Shown piece after piece: positions 27,455-36,199 of a DNA stretch of 64,000 bases. Origin of the DNA: Pseudomonas sp. ANT_H4. Its GTDB lineage: Bacteria; Pseudomonadota; Gammaproteobacteria; Pseudomonadales; Pseudomonadaceae. The position numbers and the translations under genes were made by a program. Position 1 is the first letter of the stretch, and each line of letters begins with the position of its first letter. The DNA lies in the NCBI RefSeq assembly GCF_008369295.1, contig NZ_VOBG01000006.1:124001-188000 (forward strand), written 5' to 3'. The notes under the pieces were generated by a model, which did no database searches, had not been told where the DNA came from, and saw only the letters and a program-made list of their open reading frames with translations.

Positions 27455-28387
27455 ATGAGTTCCGCTCTGTCCATCCGGCAGCTAACCAAAACCTACGGCA
27501 ACGGTTTCCAGGCCCTGAGTGGTATCGATCTGGATGTCGCCGAAGGTGACTTCTTCGCCTTGCTCGGCCCCAACGGCGCCGGCAAATCCACCACCATCGG
27601 CATTCTCTCGACACTGGTGAACAAGACCAGTGGCACGGTGAATATCTTTGGCCACGACCTGGATAAATCCCCGGCCGCGCTCAAGCGCTGCATTGGCGTG
27701 GTGCCCCAGGAGTTCAACTTCAACCAGTTTGAAAAGACCTTCGATATCGTCGTGACCCAGGCTGGCTACTACGGTATCCCACCGAAAATTGCCAAGGAGC
27801 GCGCCGAGCAGTACCTGACGCAACTGGGCCTGTGGGACAAGCGCGACGTACCTTCACGCTCTTTGTCCGGCGGCATGAAGCGCCGCCTGATGATCGCCCG
27901 CGCCCTGGTCCACGAACCGCGCCTGCTGATCCTCGACGAACCGACGGCGGGGGTAGACATCGAGCTGCGTCGCTCGATGTGGACCTTCCTCACCGAGCTG
28001 AACGAGAAAGGTATCACCATCATCCTCACCACCCATTACCTGGAAGAGGCTGAGCAGTTGTGCCGCAACATCGGCATCATCGACCACGGCACCATTGTCG
28101 AAAATACCAGCATGCGTCAGTTGCTCGGCCAACTGCATGTCGAGACCTTTCTGCTGGACCTGAAGCACGACATGGTGGTGCCACCGCAGTTGATCGGCTA
28201 CCCGAATCGCCTGGTGGACAGCCACACCCTGGAAGTCCAGGTGGATAAAGCCGTGGGCATCACCGCGTTGTTCGGCCAACTGGCTACCCAGAACATCGAA
28301 GTGCTGAGCCTGCGCAATAAAACCAATCGCCTTGAGGAGTTGTTTGTGTCCCTGGTGGAGAAAAATCTGGCGAAGGTGGCGGTATGA
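27455..28387 (+). CDS. ABC transporter ATP-binding protein (YadG-like)
   Basis: A 310-residue ATPase. Walker A is GPNGAGKST (residues 34-42), the Q-loop is near VVPQEFNFNQ, the signature is SLSGGMKRRLMIARAL, Walker B is LLILDEPTAGVD and the switch histidine is in TTHYLEE. A C-terminal extension of about 80 residues follows. It pairs with the permease that overlaps it by four bases. The pair resembles YadG/YadH, an exporter of the ABC-2 type of unknown substrate. Confidence 0.94.
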   Translation: MSSALSIRQLTKTYGNGFQALSGIDLDVAEGDFFALLGPNGAGKSTTIGILSTLVNKTSGTVNIFGHDLDKSPAALKRCIGVVPQEFNFNQFEKTFDIVVTQAGYYGIPPKIAKERAEQYLTQLGLWDKRDVPSRSLSGGMKRRLMIARALVHEPRLLILDEPTAGVDIELRRSMWTFLTELNEKGITIILTTHYLEEAEQLCRNIGIIDHGTIVENTSMRQLLGQLHVETFLLDLKHDMVVPPQLIGYPNRLVDSHTLEVQVDKAVGITALFGQLATQNIEVLSLRNKTNRLEELFVSLVEKNLAKVAV

Positions 28388-29163
28388 ACTCCGAACTGCA
28401 ACCCAACCTTGTTGCCCTCAATACCATCGTCTACCGCGAAGTGAAGCGCTTTACCCGGATCTGGCCGCAAACCCTGCTGCCGCCGGCGATCACCATGGTT
28501 TTGTACTTCGTGATCTTCGGTAACCTGATCGGCCGGCAGATCGGTGATATGGGTGGTTTCACCTACATGGAATACATCGTGCCGGGGCTGATCATGATGT
28601 CGGTGATCACCAACTCCTACGGCAATGTGGTCTCCAGTTTCTTCGGCAGCAAGTTCCAGCGCTCCATCGAGGAATTGATGGTCTCGCCGGTCTCGCCCCA
28701 CACCATTCTGATTGGCTACACCGTGGGCGGCGTGCTACGCGGTTTGATGGTCGGGGTGATCGTGACCCTGCTGTCGCTGTTCTTTACCGATCTGCAGGTG
28801 CATCACCTGGGCGTTACCATTTTGGTGGTGGTACTGACGGCGACGATCTTCTCGCTGCTGGGCTTCATCAATGCGGTATTTGCGCGCAACTTTGATGACA
28901 TCTCCATTATCCCGACCTTTGTGCTAACGCCACTGACTTACCTAGGCGGCGTGTTTTACTCGATTACCCTGCTGCCGCCGTTCTGGCAGACGGTGTCGTT
29001 GGCCAACCCGGTGTTGCATATGGTCAACGCGTTTCGCTACGGGATTCTTGGGGTTTCGGATATCAAGATCGGTGTGGCGATCACCTTCATGCTCGTAGCG
29101 ACCGTGGTGCTGTATCTGGGCTGTGCGCGGTTGCTGGTGAGTGGGCGTGGGATGCGCACGTGA
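28384..29163 (+). CDS. ABC-2 type permease (YadH-like)
   Basis: A 259-residue inner-membrane permease with about six TM segments and the ABC-2 signature region (GGVFYSITLLPPFWQTVSLANP). Its ATG overlaps the stop of the ATPase gene, so the two are made together. It forms the membrane half of an exporter like YadGH. A terminator follows at 29181-29209. Confidence 0.92.
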   Translation: MNSELQPNLVALNTIVYREVKRFTRIWPQTLLPPAITMVLYFVIFGNLIGRQIGDMGGFTYMEYIVPGLIMMSVITNSYGNVVSSFFGSKFQRSIEELMVSPVSPHTILIGYTVGGVLRGLMVGVIVTLLSLFFTDLQVHHLGVTILVVVLTATIFSLLGFINAVFARNFDDISIIPTFVLTPLTYLGGVFYSITLLPPFWQTVSLANPVLHMVNAFRYGILGVSDIKIGVAITFMLVATVVLYLGCARLLVSGRGMRT

Positions 29164-29180
29164 CAGTGATGTGGGATAGC

Positions 29181-29209
29181 AAAACGGCCTCTAGATGAGG
29201 CCGTTTTTT
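29181..29209 (+). terminator. Intrinsic terminator, ABC exporter operon and convergent TetR gene
   Basis: Hairpin AAAACGGCCT / AGGCCGTTTT with a CTAGATG loop and T-run, directly after the permease stop and before the convergent TetR gene. The flanking A and T runs allow termination in both directions. Confidence 0.88.
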
Positions 29210-29215
29210 ATGGGG

Positions 29216-29761
29216 TTACCCTCGCAACACGATCTCGATCAACTCGTGCAACTCCTCAAGCTGCAACGGCACGGAGGAGAACAAAATCCGAAATACCGTC
29301 GGTGCCGCCAGCAGGTTAATCAGCCGGTCCACGCTGGGCAATACGTCACTGCTGCCCTGATAACGATCAAGGATAGCCTGCAACTGCCCACCCAGAATGC
29401 TCACGCAATACCCCGGCGTCTGGCTGCACTGCACATCACGCATCATGTTGCGCCCCGGCTGCGAATTCATCTCGTCCAGGTATTGCTCGGCCCACGCTCG
29501 TAAATCGCCACGCAGGCTGCCGGTGTTGGCAGGTGTGCTGTCTGGGCGCATGCGGGCCAGGGCGACGTCGGCGAGGAGGGCGGACAGGTCGCCCCAGCGT
29601 CGGTAAATCGTCGACGGCGTCACTCCCGCACGAGTAGCGATTTGCGGTACGGTCACGCTGGCGCGATCCTGCTCTTGCAGCAATTGACGCACCGCCGAAT
29701 GAACCGACTCTTGTACCCGGGCACTGCGGCCCCCCGGGCGGAGGCCTTCTTTTATAGCCAT
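29216..29761 (-). CDS. TetR/AcrR-family transcriptional regulator
   Basis: A 181-residue repressor. The N-terminal HTH is in VTVPQIATRAGVTPSTIYRRWGD (about residues 35-58). The C-terminal ligand domain resembles the TetR_C_16 type. The ATG at 29761 is used; the open frame further up is in the promoter region. It is divergent from an MFS transporter with 91 bases between, and imperfect inverted repeats of AAAGC...GCTTT at 29820-29838 could be its operator. It probably represses the MFS gene. Confidence 0.9.
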   Translation of the reverse strand: MAIKEGLRPGGRSARVQESVHSAVRQLLQEQDRASVTVPQIATRAGVTPSTIYRRWGDLSALLADVALARMRPDSTPANTGSLRGDLRAWAEQYLDEMNSQPGRNMMRDVQCSQTPGYCVSILGGQLQAILDRYQGSSDVLPSVDRLINLLAAPTVFRILFSSVPLQLEELHELIEIVLRG

Positions 29762-29852
29762 GCTTAAAACCTTAACACAAAGAATTTGCTTTAAGGGCGA
29801 CGGAGTAGCACACTCCACAAAAGCAAAATATTAGCTTTAGCGGGGCGTGCTC

Positions 29853-31046
29853 ATGGCAATTGTCACTTCTCATCGTTGCAGCCTGGTGTTCCTGGCAATC
29901 ACCTTGCTGACATTTCTCGCCGCCTCCAGCGCGCCGACGCCGTTGTATCACCTCTACCAGGAAGACCTGCATTTTTCCGCTGGCGTGCTCACCCTGATCT
30001 TCGGCGTGTATGCCCTGAGCTTGCTGGCGGCTCTGTTGACCGTCGGTTCGCTGTCGGATCACCTGGGGCGCAAGCCAGTGATCTTTGTCGCGCTGGTCCT
30101 GGATATGCTGGCGATGTTGCTGTTTATCAATGCCGACAGTGTTGCCTGGCTGATTGCCGCCCGCACGCTGCAAGGTTTCGCCACCGGCATGGCCACGGCG
30201 GTGTTGGGTGCAGCGTTGCTCGACACTGACCGTCAGCGGGGCCCGCTGGTCAACAGCGTTGCGCCGCTATTGGGCATGGCGTGTGGCGCCATGGGCAGCA
30301 GTTTGTTGGTGGAGTTCGCGCCGCTGCCCACACAGTTGATCTATTGGACGCTGTTCGCCCTGTTGGCGTTGCAGTGCCTGTATGTCTGGCGCCTGCCGGA
30401 AACAGTGAGTCGCATACCCGGTGCGCTGGCATCCCTGTGGCCGACCTTGCATGTACCGCCCCAGGCGCGACGAGCCTTGTGGCTCTCGCTGCCGGTGGAT
30501 ATCGCGGTGTGGGCTATGAGTGGCTTTTATCTGTCCCTGGCGCCTTCGCTGGTGCGGGCGGCGACTGGTTCGACCTCCAATCTGATCGGCGGCGGCCTGG
30601 TGGCAGTGTTGACGTTGAGCGGCGCGGTGATGATTTTCAGCTTGCGCAATCGCCCGGCGGACAAAGTCCTGCGGCTGGGAGCGAGCTTGCTCGCCGTGGG
30701 CGTGGCGCTGATTCTCGCGGCGGTCCACAGCGCCAGCCTGCCGCTGTTTTTCTTCGCCACTCTGGTCGCCGGCAGCGGGTTTGGCGCGGGCTTCCTCGGC
30801 GCATTGCGCAGCGTCGTACCGTTGGCATTGCCTCACGAGCGTGCCGGCTTGATATCGGCGTTCTACGTGCTGAGCTACCTGGCGTTCTGCTTGCCGTCGC
30901 TGTTGGCGGGCCACCTCACTCGCACCTTTGGCCTGATAGCCACCACTGATGGTTATGGGCTCGTGCTGATCGTGTTGGCGCTCAGTGCCTTGGTCGGTTT
31001 GATGATGCAGGACTCTGCCAAGGCCAGGGCGACGTCGGGCGGTTGA
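29853..31046 (+). CDS. Major facilitator superfamily drug/metabolite exporter (DHA1-like)
   Basis: A 397-residue MFS transporter with twelve predicted TM segments. It has the motif A-like GSLSDHLGRKPVIF between TM2 and TM3 (about residues 65-80) and the antiporter-like GAALLDTDRQRGPLVNS region. The start at 29853 is used. It is divergent from the TetR regulator, a standard local-repressor/efflux arrangement. The substrate is not known. Confidence 0.9.
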   Translation: MAIVTSHRCSLVFLAITLLTFLAASSAPTPLYHLYQEDLHFSAGVLTLIFGVYALSLLAALLTVGSLSDHLGRKPVIFVALVLDMLAMLLFINADSVAWLIAARTLQGFATGMATAVLGAALLDTDRQRGPLVNSVAPLLGMACGAMGSSLLVEFAPLPTQLIYWTLFALLALQCLYVWRLPETVSRIPGALASLWPTLHVPPQARRALWLSLPVDIAVWAMSGFYLSLAPSLVRAATGSTSNLIGGGLVAVLTLSGAVMIFSLRNRPADKVLRLGASLLAVGVALILAAVHSASLPLFFFATLVAGSGFGAGFLGALRSVVPLALPHERAGLISAFYVLSYLAFCLPSLLAGHLTRTFGLIATTDGYGLVLIVLALSALVGLMMQDSAKARATSGG

Positions 31047-31092
31047 TCGGTAATAATCCGCGCTCCGTGCAACCCAGAATCGAGATTCAAGC

Positions 31093-31404
31093 ATGAAGAT
31101 CATCCGCAGCAAGGACTTCACCGGTAGCCGTGCCTGGGAGGCACTGGACATCGCCAGGATGAACGGCATCACTACCCGCTTGCACTGGACCGATCAGCCT
31201 TATCGCTGGCACATCAACGATGGCGAGGAGGTGTTTGTGGTGCTGGATGGTCAGGTGCAGATGCACTATCGCGAAAACGGTACAGAAAAAAGGGTGTCAC
31301 TTGAAGTCGGCGACATCTTCTACGCCAGCATCGGCACCGAGCATGTGGCCCATCCGCAGGGGGCGGCGCGAATTCTAGTGATCGAATCCGAGGGCAGCGA
31401 ATAG
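31093..31404 (+). CDS. Small cupin-domain protein
   Basis: A 103-residue single-domain cupin. Motif 1 is in RWHINDGEEVFVVLDGQVQMHY and motif 2 is in VGDIFYASIGTEHVAHP. The histidine and glutamate ligands for a metal are mostly present, so it could be an isomerase, epimerase or dioxygenase, or a mere binding domain. Nothing in its context settles this. The next gene (SLAC1-type) is 105 bases downstream. Confidence 0.85.
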   Translation: MKIIRSKDFTGSRAWEALDIARMNGITTRLHWTDQPYRWHINDGEEVFVVLDGQVQMHYRENGTEKRVSLEVGDIFYASIGTEHVAHPQGAARILVIESEGSE

Positions 31405-31509
31405 CCTTGTATTGGTAAAACAGATAACAGTTAGAGATATTACCCGTTTTATAGATATTCGATCGGCTTCTACCATGGCCTCAACCTGATACGAGGAAGA
31501 GGATTACCC

Positions 31510-32664
31510 ATGACCTGCCCCAACAGCATCACCACCGGTTACAAACCGTTCAGCCACCTGGCCCGTCCTCGGGAAGTCATTCGCCAGTTCACCCCCAACT
31601 GGTTTGCCGCCACCATGGGCACCGGGGTGTTGGCGCTGGCCTTGGCGCAAGTGCCGGTCAACCTGCCTGGGTTGCATGCCATCGCCGAGGCGCTGTGGCT
31701 GCTCACGATCTTTCTGTTTGTTTTGTTCAGTGGCCTGTACGCCGCACGCTGGGTGATGTTTTTCCATGAGGCGCGGCGGATTTTCGGCCATTCCACGGTC
31801 TCGATGTTCTTCGGCACCATTCCCATGGGCCTGGCGACCATCATCAACGGTTTTCTGCTGTTTGGCCTGCCACGCTGGGGCGAGGGCGTGGTGCAATTGG
31901 CCGAAGTGCTGTGGTGGCTGGACGTGGCAATGTCCCTGGCGTGCGGGGTGCTGATTCCCTACATGATGTTCACTCGCCAGGAACACAGCATCGACCAGAT
32001 GACTGCGGTCTGGCTGTTGCCGGTGGTTGCCGCCGAAGTCGCCGCCGCCAGCGGTGGCCTGCTGGCACCGCACTTGGTCGACGCCCATTCGCAACTGGTT
32101 ATGCTGGTGACCAGCTACGTGCTGTGGGCGTTTTCCCTACCGGTGGCGTTCAGCATTCTGACCATCCTGATGTTGCGCATGGCCTTGCATAAACTGCCTC
32201 ACGCCAACATGGCTGCGTCGAGCTGGCTGGCCCTCGGTCCCATCGGCACCGGTGCCCTTGGCATGTTGCTGCTGGGCAACGACGCCCCGGCAATCTTTGC
32301 CGCCAACGGCTTCCCAGGTATCGGCGAGATTGCTGAAGGCCTGGGCCTGATCGCTGGTATTACCCTGTGGGGCCTGGGGTTGTGGTGGATGCTGATCGCG
32401 GTGCTGATCACCTTGCGCTACCTGCGGGCCGGTATCCCGTTCAACCTGGGCTGGTGGGGTTTCACCTTTCCGCTGGGGGTCTATGCCCTAACCACCTTGA
32501 AGCTGGCAGGCACCTTGCACCTGGGTTTTTTCAGCGTCTTCGGTTGTGTGTTGGTGGCTGCCCTGGCCCTGATGTGGCTGATCGTCGCCAAGCGCACGGT
32601 GCAGGGGGCCTGGAAAGGTGAGCTTTTTGTTTCACCGTGCATTGCGGGACGAGGGAATAAGTAA
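31510..32664 (+). CDS. SLAC1/TehA-family anion channel or C4-dicarboxylate-type transporter
   Basis: A 384-residue protein of the TDT family with about ten TM segments. The N-terminal FTPNWFAATMGTGVLALALAQ is the family hallmark, and the C-terminal YLRAGIPFNLGWWGFTFPLGVYALTTLKLA also matches. A GAGGA sequence precedes the ATG. TDT proteins include SLAC1 anion channels, TehA (tellurite resistance) and Mae1 malate transporters. The substrate here is unresolved; nitrate, sulfite or dicarboxylates are possible. Confidence 0.9.
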   Translation: MTCPNSITTGYKPFSHLARPREVIRQFTPNWFAATMGTGVLALALAQVPVNLPGLHAIAEALWLLTIFLFVLFSGLYAARWVMFFHEARRIFGHSTVSMFFGTIPMGLATIINGFLLFGLPRWGEGVVQLAEVLWWLDVAMSLACGVLIPYMMFTRQEHSIDQMTAVWLLPVVAAEVAAASGGLLAPHLVDAHSQLVMLVTSYVLWAFSLPVAFSILTILMLRMALHKLPHANMAASSWLALGPIGTGALGMLLLGNDAPAIFAANGFPGIGEIAEGLGLIAGITLWGLGLWWMLIAVLITLRYLRAGIPFNLGWWGFTFPLGVYALTTLKLAGTLHLGFFSVFGCVLVAALALMWLIVAKRTVQGAWKGELFVSPCIAGRGNK

Positions 32665-32757
32665 TCAGGATTAGGTAAAGTCGTGGCCTGGCGCTCAAGT
32701 GCAAAGTCCCAAGCGTCAGATCAACAACAGCCTTCAGGCCACGCAGGAACATGGACG

Positions 32758-34632
32758 ATGAGTCACCCCTCGCAATTTACCTTGCTGCGCAAACGGCGTT
32801 TTTTGCCATTTTTCATTACCCAGTCCCTGGGTGCATTCAACGACAACATCTTCAAGCAATCGTTGATCCTGGCGATTCTCTACAAGCTGACCATCGAGGG
32901 CGACCGCTCGATCTGGGTCAACCTCTGCGCCTTGCTGTTTATCCTGCCGTTCTTCCTGTTCTCGGCCCTGGCCGGGCAATTTGGCGAGAAGTTCAACAAG
33001 GACGCGCTGATCCGCATGATCAAGCTCGGCGAGATCGTGATTATGGCCGTGGGCGCCGTCGGCTTTATGTTCAACCACCTTGAACTGATGCTGTTGGCGC
33101 TGTTTGCCATGGGCACTCATTCGGCGCTGTTCGGCCCGGTGAAGTACTCGATCATGCCCCAGGCGTTGCATGAAGATGAGTTGGTGGGTGGCAATGGCCT
33201 GGTGGAGATGGGCACATTCCTGGCGATTCTGGCGGGGACCATCGGCGCAGGGATCATGATGTCCTCCAGCCATTACGCGCCGGTAGTGTCTACCGCCATC
33301 GTCGGCGTTGCGGTGTTGGGCTACCTGGCCAGCCGTAGCATTCCTCGCGCAGCCGCCGCCAGCCCTGAGATGCGCCTGAACTGGAATATCTTCAGCCAAT
33401 CCTGGGCCACCTTGCGCCTGGGCCTGGGGCAAACGCCGGCTGTGTCCCGTTCGATTGTCGGCAACTCGTGGTTCTGGTTTGTCGGTGCGATCTATCTGAC
33501 GCAGATCCCGGCCTATGCCAAGGAGTGGCTGTACGGCGATGAGACCGTGGTCACGCTGATCCTGACCGTATTCTCGGTAGGTATCGCGCTAGGTTCGATG
33601 CTCTGCGAGAAACTCTCCGGGCGTAAAGTGGAAATCGGCCTGGTGCCCTTTGGCTCCTTTGGTCTTACGGTGTTTGGCCTGCTGCTGTGGTGGCATTCCG
33701 GCGGTTTCCCGCAGAACGTCCAGGCCAACGACTGGATCGCTATGCTCAGCTACGGTCAAGCCTGGTGGGTGTTGATCGATATCCTCGGCCTTGGCGTGTT
33801 TGGCGGGTTCTACATCGTGCCGCTGTATGCGCTGATCCAGTCGCGCACCGCCGAAAAAGAGCGGGCGCGGGTAATCGCGGCCAACAACATTCTCAATGCG
33901 CTGTTCATGGTGGTCTCGGCAATTGTCTCGATCCTGCTGCTGAGCGTGGCCAAGCTGTCGATCCCCGAGTTGTTCCTGGTGGTGTCGCTGCTCAACATCG
34001 CGGTCAACACTTACATCTTCAAGATCGTTCCCGAGTTCTCCATGCGTTTCATGATCTGGCTGCTCAGCCATTCCATGTACCGCGTTGAACATCGCAACCT
34101 GGAACTGATTCCCGACGAAGGTGCGGCGCTACTGGTGTGCAACCATGTGTCGTTTGTCGATGCATTGTTGATTGGCGGCGCGGTGCGTCGGCCGATTCGC
34201 TTTGTCACGTACTACAAGATCTACCGTTTGCCGGTGCTGAACTTTATCTTCCGCACTGCCGGGGCGATTCCGATTGCCGCGCGGCATGAGGATATCCAGA
34301 TCTACGACAAGGCGTTCCAGCGTATTGCCCAGTACCTCAAGGATGGCGAACTGGTGTGCATCTTCCCGGAAGGCAAGTTGACGGGCGATGGCCAGATCAA
34401 TGAGTTCAAGGGCGGGTTGACGCGGATTCTTGAGGATACGCCGGTGCCGGTGATTCCGTTGGCTTTGCAGGGGTTGTGGGGAAGCTTCTTCAGCCGTGAC
34501 CCGGCCAAGGGGATGTTCCGTCGGTTGTGGTCGCGAGTGACGCTGGTGGCAGGGCCGCCAGTGACGCTGGAGACGGCGACGCCGCAAGCATTGCAGGAGT
34601 TGGTGGGGCAGTTGCGGGGGAGTGTCAGGTAG
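32758..34632 (+). CDS. MFS transporter fused to PlsC-type acyltransferase (lysophospholipid flippase/acyltransferase)
   Basis: A 624-residue two-domain membrane protein. The first about 410 residues form an MFS permease (start FFITQSLGAFNDNIFKQSLI, typical of LplT). The last about 190 form a 1-acyl-glycerol-3-phosphate acyltransferase domain: NHVSFVDALL carries the catalytic HX4D and FPEGKL the second block. In E. coli, LplT flips lysophospholipids and Aas re-acylates them. Here both activities are on one chain, without the acyl-ACP synthetase domain of Aas. The ATG at 32758 is chosen over one at 32751, which is out of frame. It probably repairs lysophospholipids at the inner membrane. Confidence 0.9.
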   Translation: MSHPSQFTLLRKRRFLPFFITQSLGAFNDNIFKQSLILAILYKLTIEGDRSIWVNLCALLFILPFFLFSALAGQFGEKFNKDALIRMIKLGEIVIMAVGAVGFMFNHLELMLLALFAMGTHSALFGPVKYSIMPQALHEDELVGGNGLVEMGTFLAILAGTIGAGIMMSSSHYAPVVSTAIVGVAVLGYLASRSIPRAAAASPEMRLNWNIFSQSWATLRLGLGQTPAVSRSIVGNSWFWFVGAIYLTQIPAYAKEWLYGDETVVTLILTVFSVGIALGSMLCEKLSGRKVEIGLVPFGSFGLTVFGLLLWWHSGGFPQNVQANDWIAMLSYGQAWWVLIDILGLGVFGGFYIVPLYALIQSRTAEKERARVIAANNILNALFMVVSAIVSILLLSVAKLSIPELFLVVSLLNIAVNTYIFKIVPEFSMRFMIWLLSHSMYRVEHRNLELIPDEGAALLVCNHVSFVDALLIGGAVRRPIRFVTYYKIYRLPVLNFIFRTAGAIPIAARHEDIQIYDKAFQRIAQYLKDGELVCIFPEGKLTGDGQINEFKGGLTRILEDTPVPVIPLALQGLWGSFFSRDPAKGMFRRLWSRVTLVAGPPVTLETATPQALQELVGQLRGSVR

Positions 34633-34635
34633 GTT

Positions 34636-34663
34636 GATCGCTCCCGCTTTCGCGGGAACGATC
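34636..34663. terminator. Hairpin between convergent genes (possible two-way terminator or REP half)
   Basis: Near-perfect inverted repeat GATCG-c-TCCCGC / GCGGGA-a-CGATC with a TTTC loop, located between the MFS-acyltransferase stop and the convergent exporter. There is no T-run, so termination is uncertain; the form also fits a single pseudomonad REP unit. Confidence 0.5.
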
Positions 34664-34669
34664 CGGGGT

Positions 34670-34984
34670 TCAAGCGCTGATCTTGAGCCCCACTAGCCCG
34701 GCAATAATCAATGCCACACTGGCCAGCCTGAACAGCGCCATGGATTCCCCAAACAGGATAATCCCGGCAATCACCGTGCCCACTGCACCGACTCCGGTCC
34801 AGATGGCATAGGCGGTGCCCAGCGGCAGTTCTTTCATGGCCAATCCCAACAAGCCCAGGCTGACAGCCATGGCGGCAATCGTCAGGGCTGTTGGCATGGG
34901 TTTGCTGAAGCCGTCGGTGTATTTCAGGCCAACGGCCCAGCCGACTTCAAAGAGACCTGCAAAAAACAGAATGATCCAGGACAT
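34670..34984 (-). CDS. sugE: Small multidrug resistance protein, guanidinium exporter Gdx/SugE
   Basis: A 104-residue, four-TM SMR protein. The N-terminal [19 protein letters not shown] contains the essential membrane glutamate (residue 13). [17 protein letters not shown] is the SMR signature. The Gdx (SugE) subgroup exports guanidinium in exchange for protons, unlike the multidrug EmrE group. The ATG at 34984 has a strong GGAGG sequence; the upstream frame is untranslated leader. A guanidine-II-like riboswitch in the leader supports the guanidinium-export role. Confidence 0.93.
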   Translation of the reverse strand: MSWIILFFAGLFEVGWAVGLKYTDGFSKPMPTALTIAAMAVSLGLLGLAMKELPLGTAYAIWTGVGAVGTVIAGIILFGESMALFRLASVALIIAGLVGLKISA

Positions 34985-35004
34985 GAAAACCTCCATCGAT
35001 AGAA

Positions 35005-35060
35005 GGGGTCGTCCCCAGTGAGTACCTTGATCGAGCCGCGAGGTCGTCCCCGCGAAGCTC
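35005..35060 (-). promoter_or_regulatory. Guanidine-II (mini-ykkC) riboswitch upstream of sugE
   Basis: Read on the minus strand, two hairpins both have an ACGA tetraloop. The first is CGCGGGG-ACGA-CCTCGCG (35037-35054), with an outer extension GAGC/GCTC to 35060. The second is GGGG-ACGA-CCCC (35005-35016). Two stem-loops with ACGR loops are the definition of the guanidine-II (mini-ykkC) riboswitch. The second hairpin ends 20 bases before the sugE start and just before its GGAGG, so ligand-dependent pairing could set ribosome access. Such riboswitches control sugE/Gdx genes. Confidence 0.85.
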
Positions 35061-35071
35061 GATAGAGTGCC

Positions 35072-35097
35072 GAAACTTGATCGTGTGATCAAGTTTC
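35072..35097. repeat. Perfect inverted repeat between symporter and sugE leader
   Basis: Eleven-base arms GAAACTTGATC and GATCAAGTTTC around a 4-base spacer, starting six bases after the symporter stop. It may be a weak terminator for the symporter (no real T-run) or an operator site for the sugE promoter. Confidence 0.6.
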
Positions 35098-35102
35098 AAC
35101 CG

Positions 35103-36068
35103 TCAGTCGGTCTGCTGTTGCGCCAACAGTTCGCGATCTTCCTTCTCGCTCATCCGGCGGAAATACGTCGACAGCAACGCCCCGGAAATGTTGTGCCAGA
35201 CGCTGAACAGCGCGCTTGGCACCGCCGCCAACGGCGAAAAGTGCGCACTCGCCAAGGCGGCGCCCAGCCCTGAATTCTGCATGCCTACTTCCAGCGCCAA
35301 CGACTTGCGTTGTGCCAGCGGTAGCTTGAACACGCGGCCGGTGAAATAACCCAGCAGGTAACCGAAGCTGTTGTGCAGCATCACCACGGCCATGATCAGC
35401 AGGCCTGACTCGGCAATCTTCGCCTGGCTTGCGGCCACCACGGCGGCGACGATGATCACGATGCTGACTACCGACACCAGCGGCAACACGTCCACGGCAT
35501 GGCGCACCCGATCGCCCAGCAACCGTTGCGCCAGCACACCGAGCACGATGGGCAGCAACACCACCTGCAGGATAGACCAGAACAACTCCATGAACGACAC
35601 CGGCAGCCAGGCCGAGGCCAGCAGCCAGATCAGCGCCGGGGTGAGCAGCGGGGCGAGGAGGGTGGTGACGGCGGCGATGGCCACTGACAGCGCCAGGTCG
35701 CCACGGGCCAGCCAGGTCATGACATTGGACGAGGTGCCGCTGGGGCAGCAACCCACCAGGATCACGCCGACGGCAATTTCCGGCGGTAGCTGGAAGGCCT
35801 GGCACAGCAACCACGCCACGCCGGGCATGATCACAAAATGCGCGACCACGCCAAGCGCTACACGCCACGGGTGACGGGCGACCTCGGCGAAGTCTTCAAG
35901 TTTGAGGGTCAGCCCCATGCCGAACATCACCAGCCCCAGCAGTGGGACGATGGCGCTCTTCAGGTCGATAAACCAGCTTGGTTGCAGGAACGCGACCACG
36001 GCAAAAATCAGCACCCAGTAGGCGAAGGTGTTGCCGACGAAGCGGCTTAAAGCGGTGAGTGCGCGCAT
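35103..36068 (-). CDS. Bile acid:sodium symporter family (BASS) transporter
   Basis: A 321-residue inner-membrane carrier with about nine or ten TM segments. The sequences VGVILVGCCPSGTSSNVMTWLARGDLALSV and MLHNSFGYLLGYFTG, with GMQNSGLGAALAS, match the family signature, including the crossover motifs of the sodium sites. BASS proteins in bacteria import organic acids or other anions (for example pantoate or glycolate) with sodium. The substrate is unknown. It precedes the sugE riboswitch on the same strand but is separated by the inverted repeat. Confidence 0.93.
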   Translation of the reverse strand: MRALTALSRFVGNTFAYWVLIFAVVAFLQPSWFIDLKSAIVPLLGLVMFGMGLTLKLEDFAEVARHPWRVALGVVAHFVIMPGVAWLLCQAFQLPPEIAVGVILVGCCPSGTSSNVMTWLARGDLALSVAIAAVTTLLAPLLTPALIWLLASAWLPVSFMELFWSILQVVLLPIVLGVLAQRLLGDRVRHAVDVLPLVSVVSIVIIVAAVVAASQAKIAESGLLIMAVVMLHNSFGYLLGYFTGRVFKLPLAQRKSLALEVGMQNSGLGAALASAHFSPLAAVPSALFSVWHNISGALLSTYFRRMSEKEDRELLAQQQTD

Positions 36069-36199
36069 GGGGTGGTCCTTGTTATTGGAGAGCGGTTTGT
36101 CGAGTGACAGAAAATCCGAGGCGGTAATCCGATCGAATGTGTGTGGCTTGCTTGCGATAGCTATAGGTATCTATATGTTTTGGGGTGGGTTGGGTATGG

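Noticed and set aside
30267-31172. 301-codon minus-strand frame within the MFS gene
   Set aside because: It is antisense to the transporter and extremely rich in Q, R and H, a shadow pattern.
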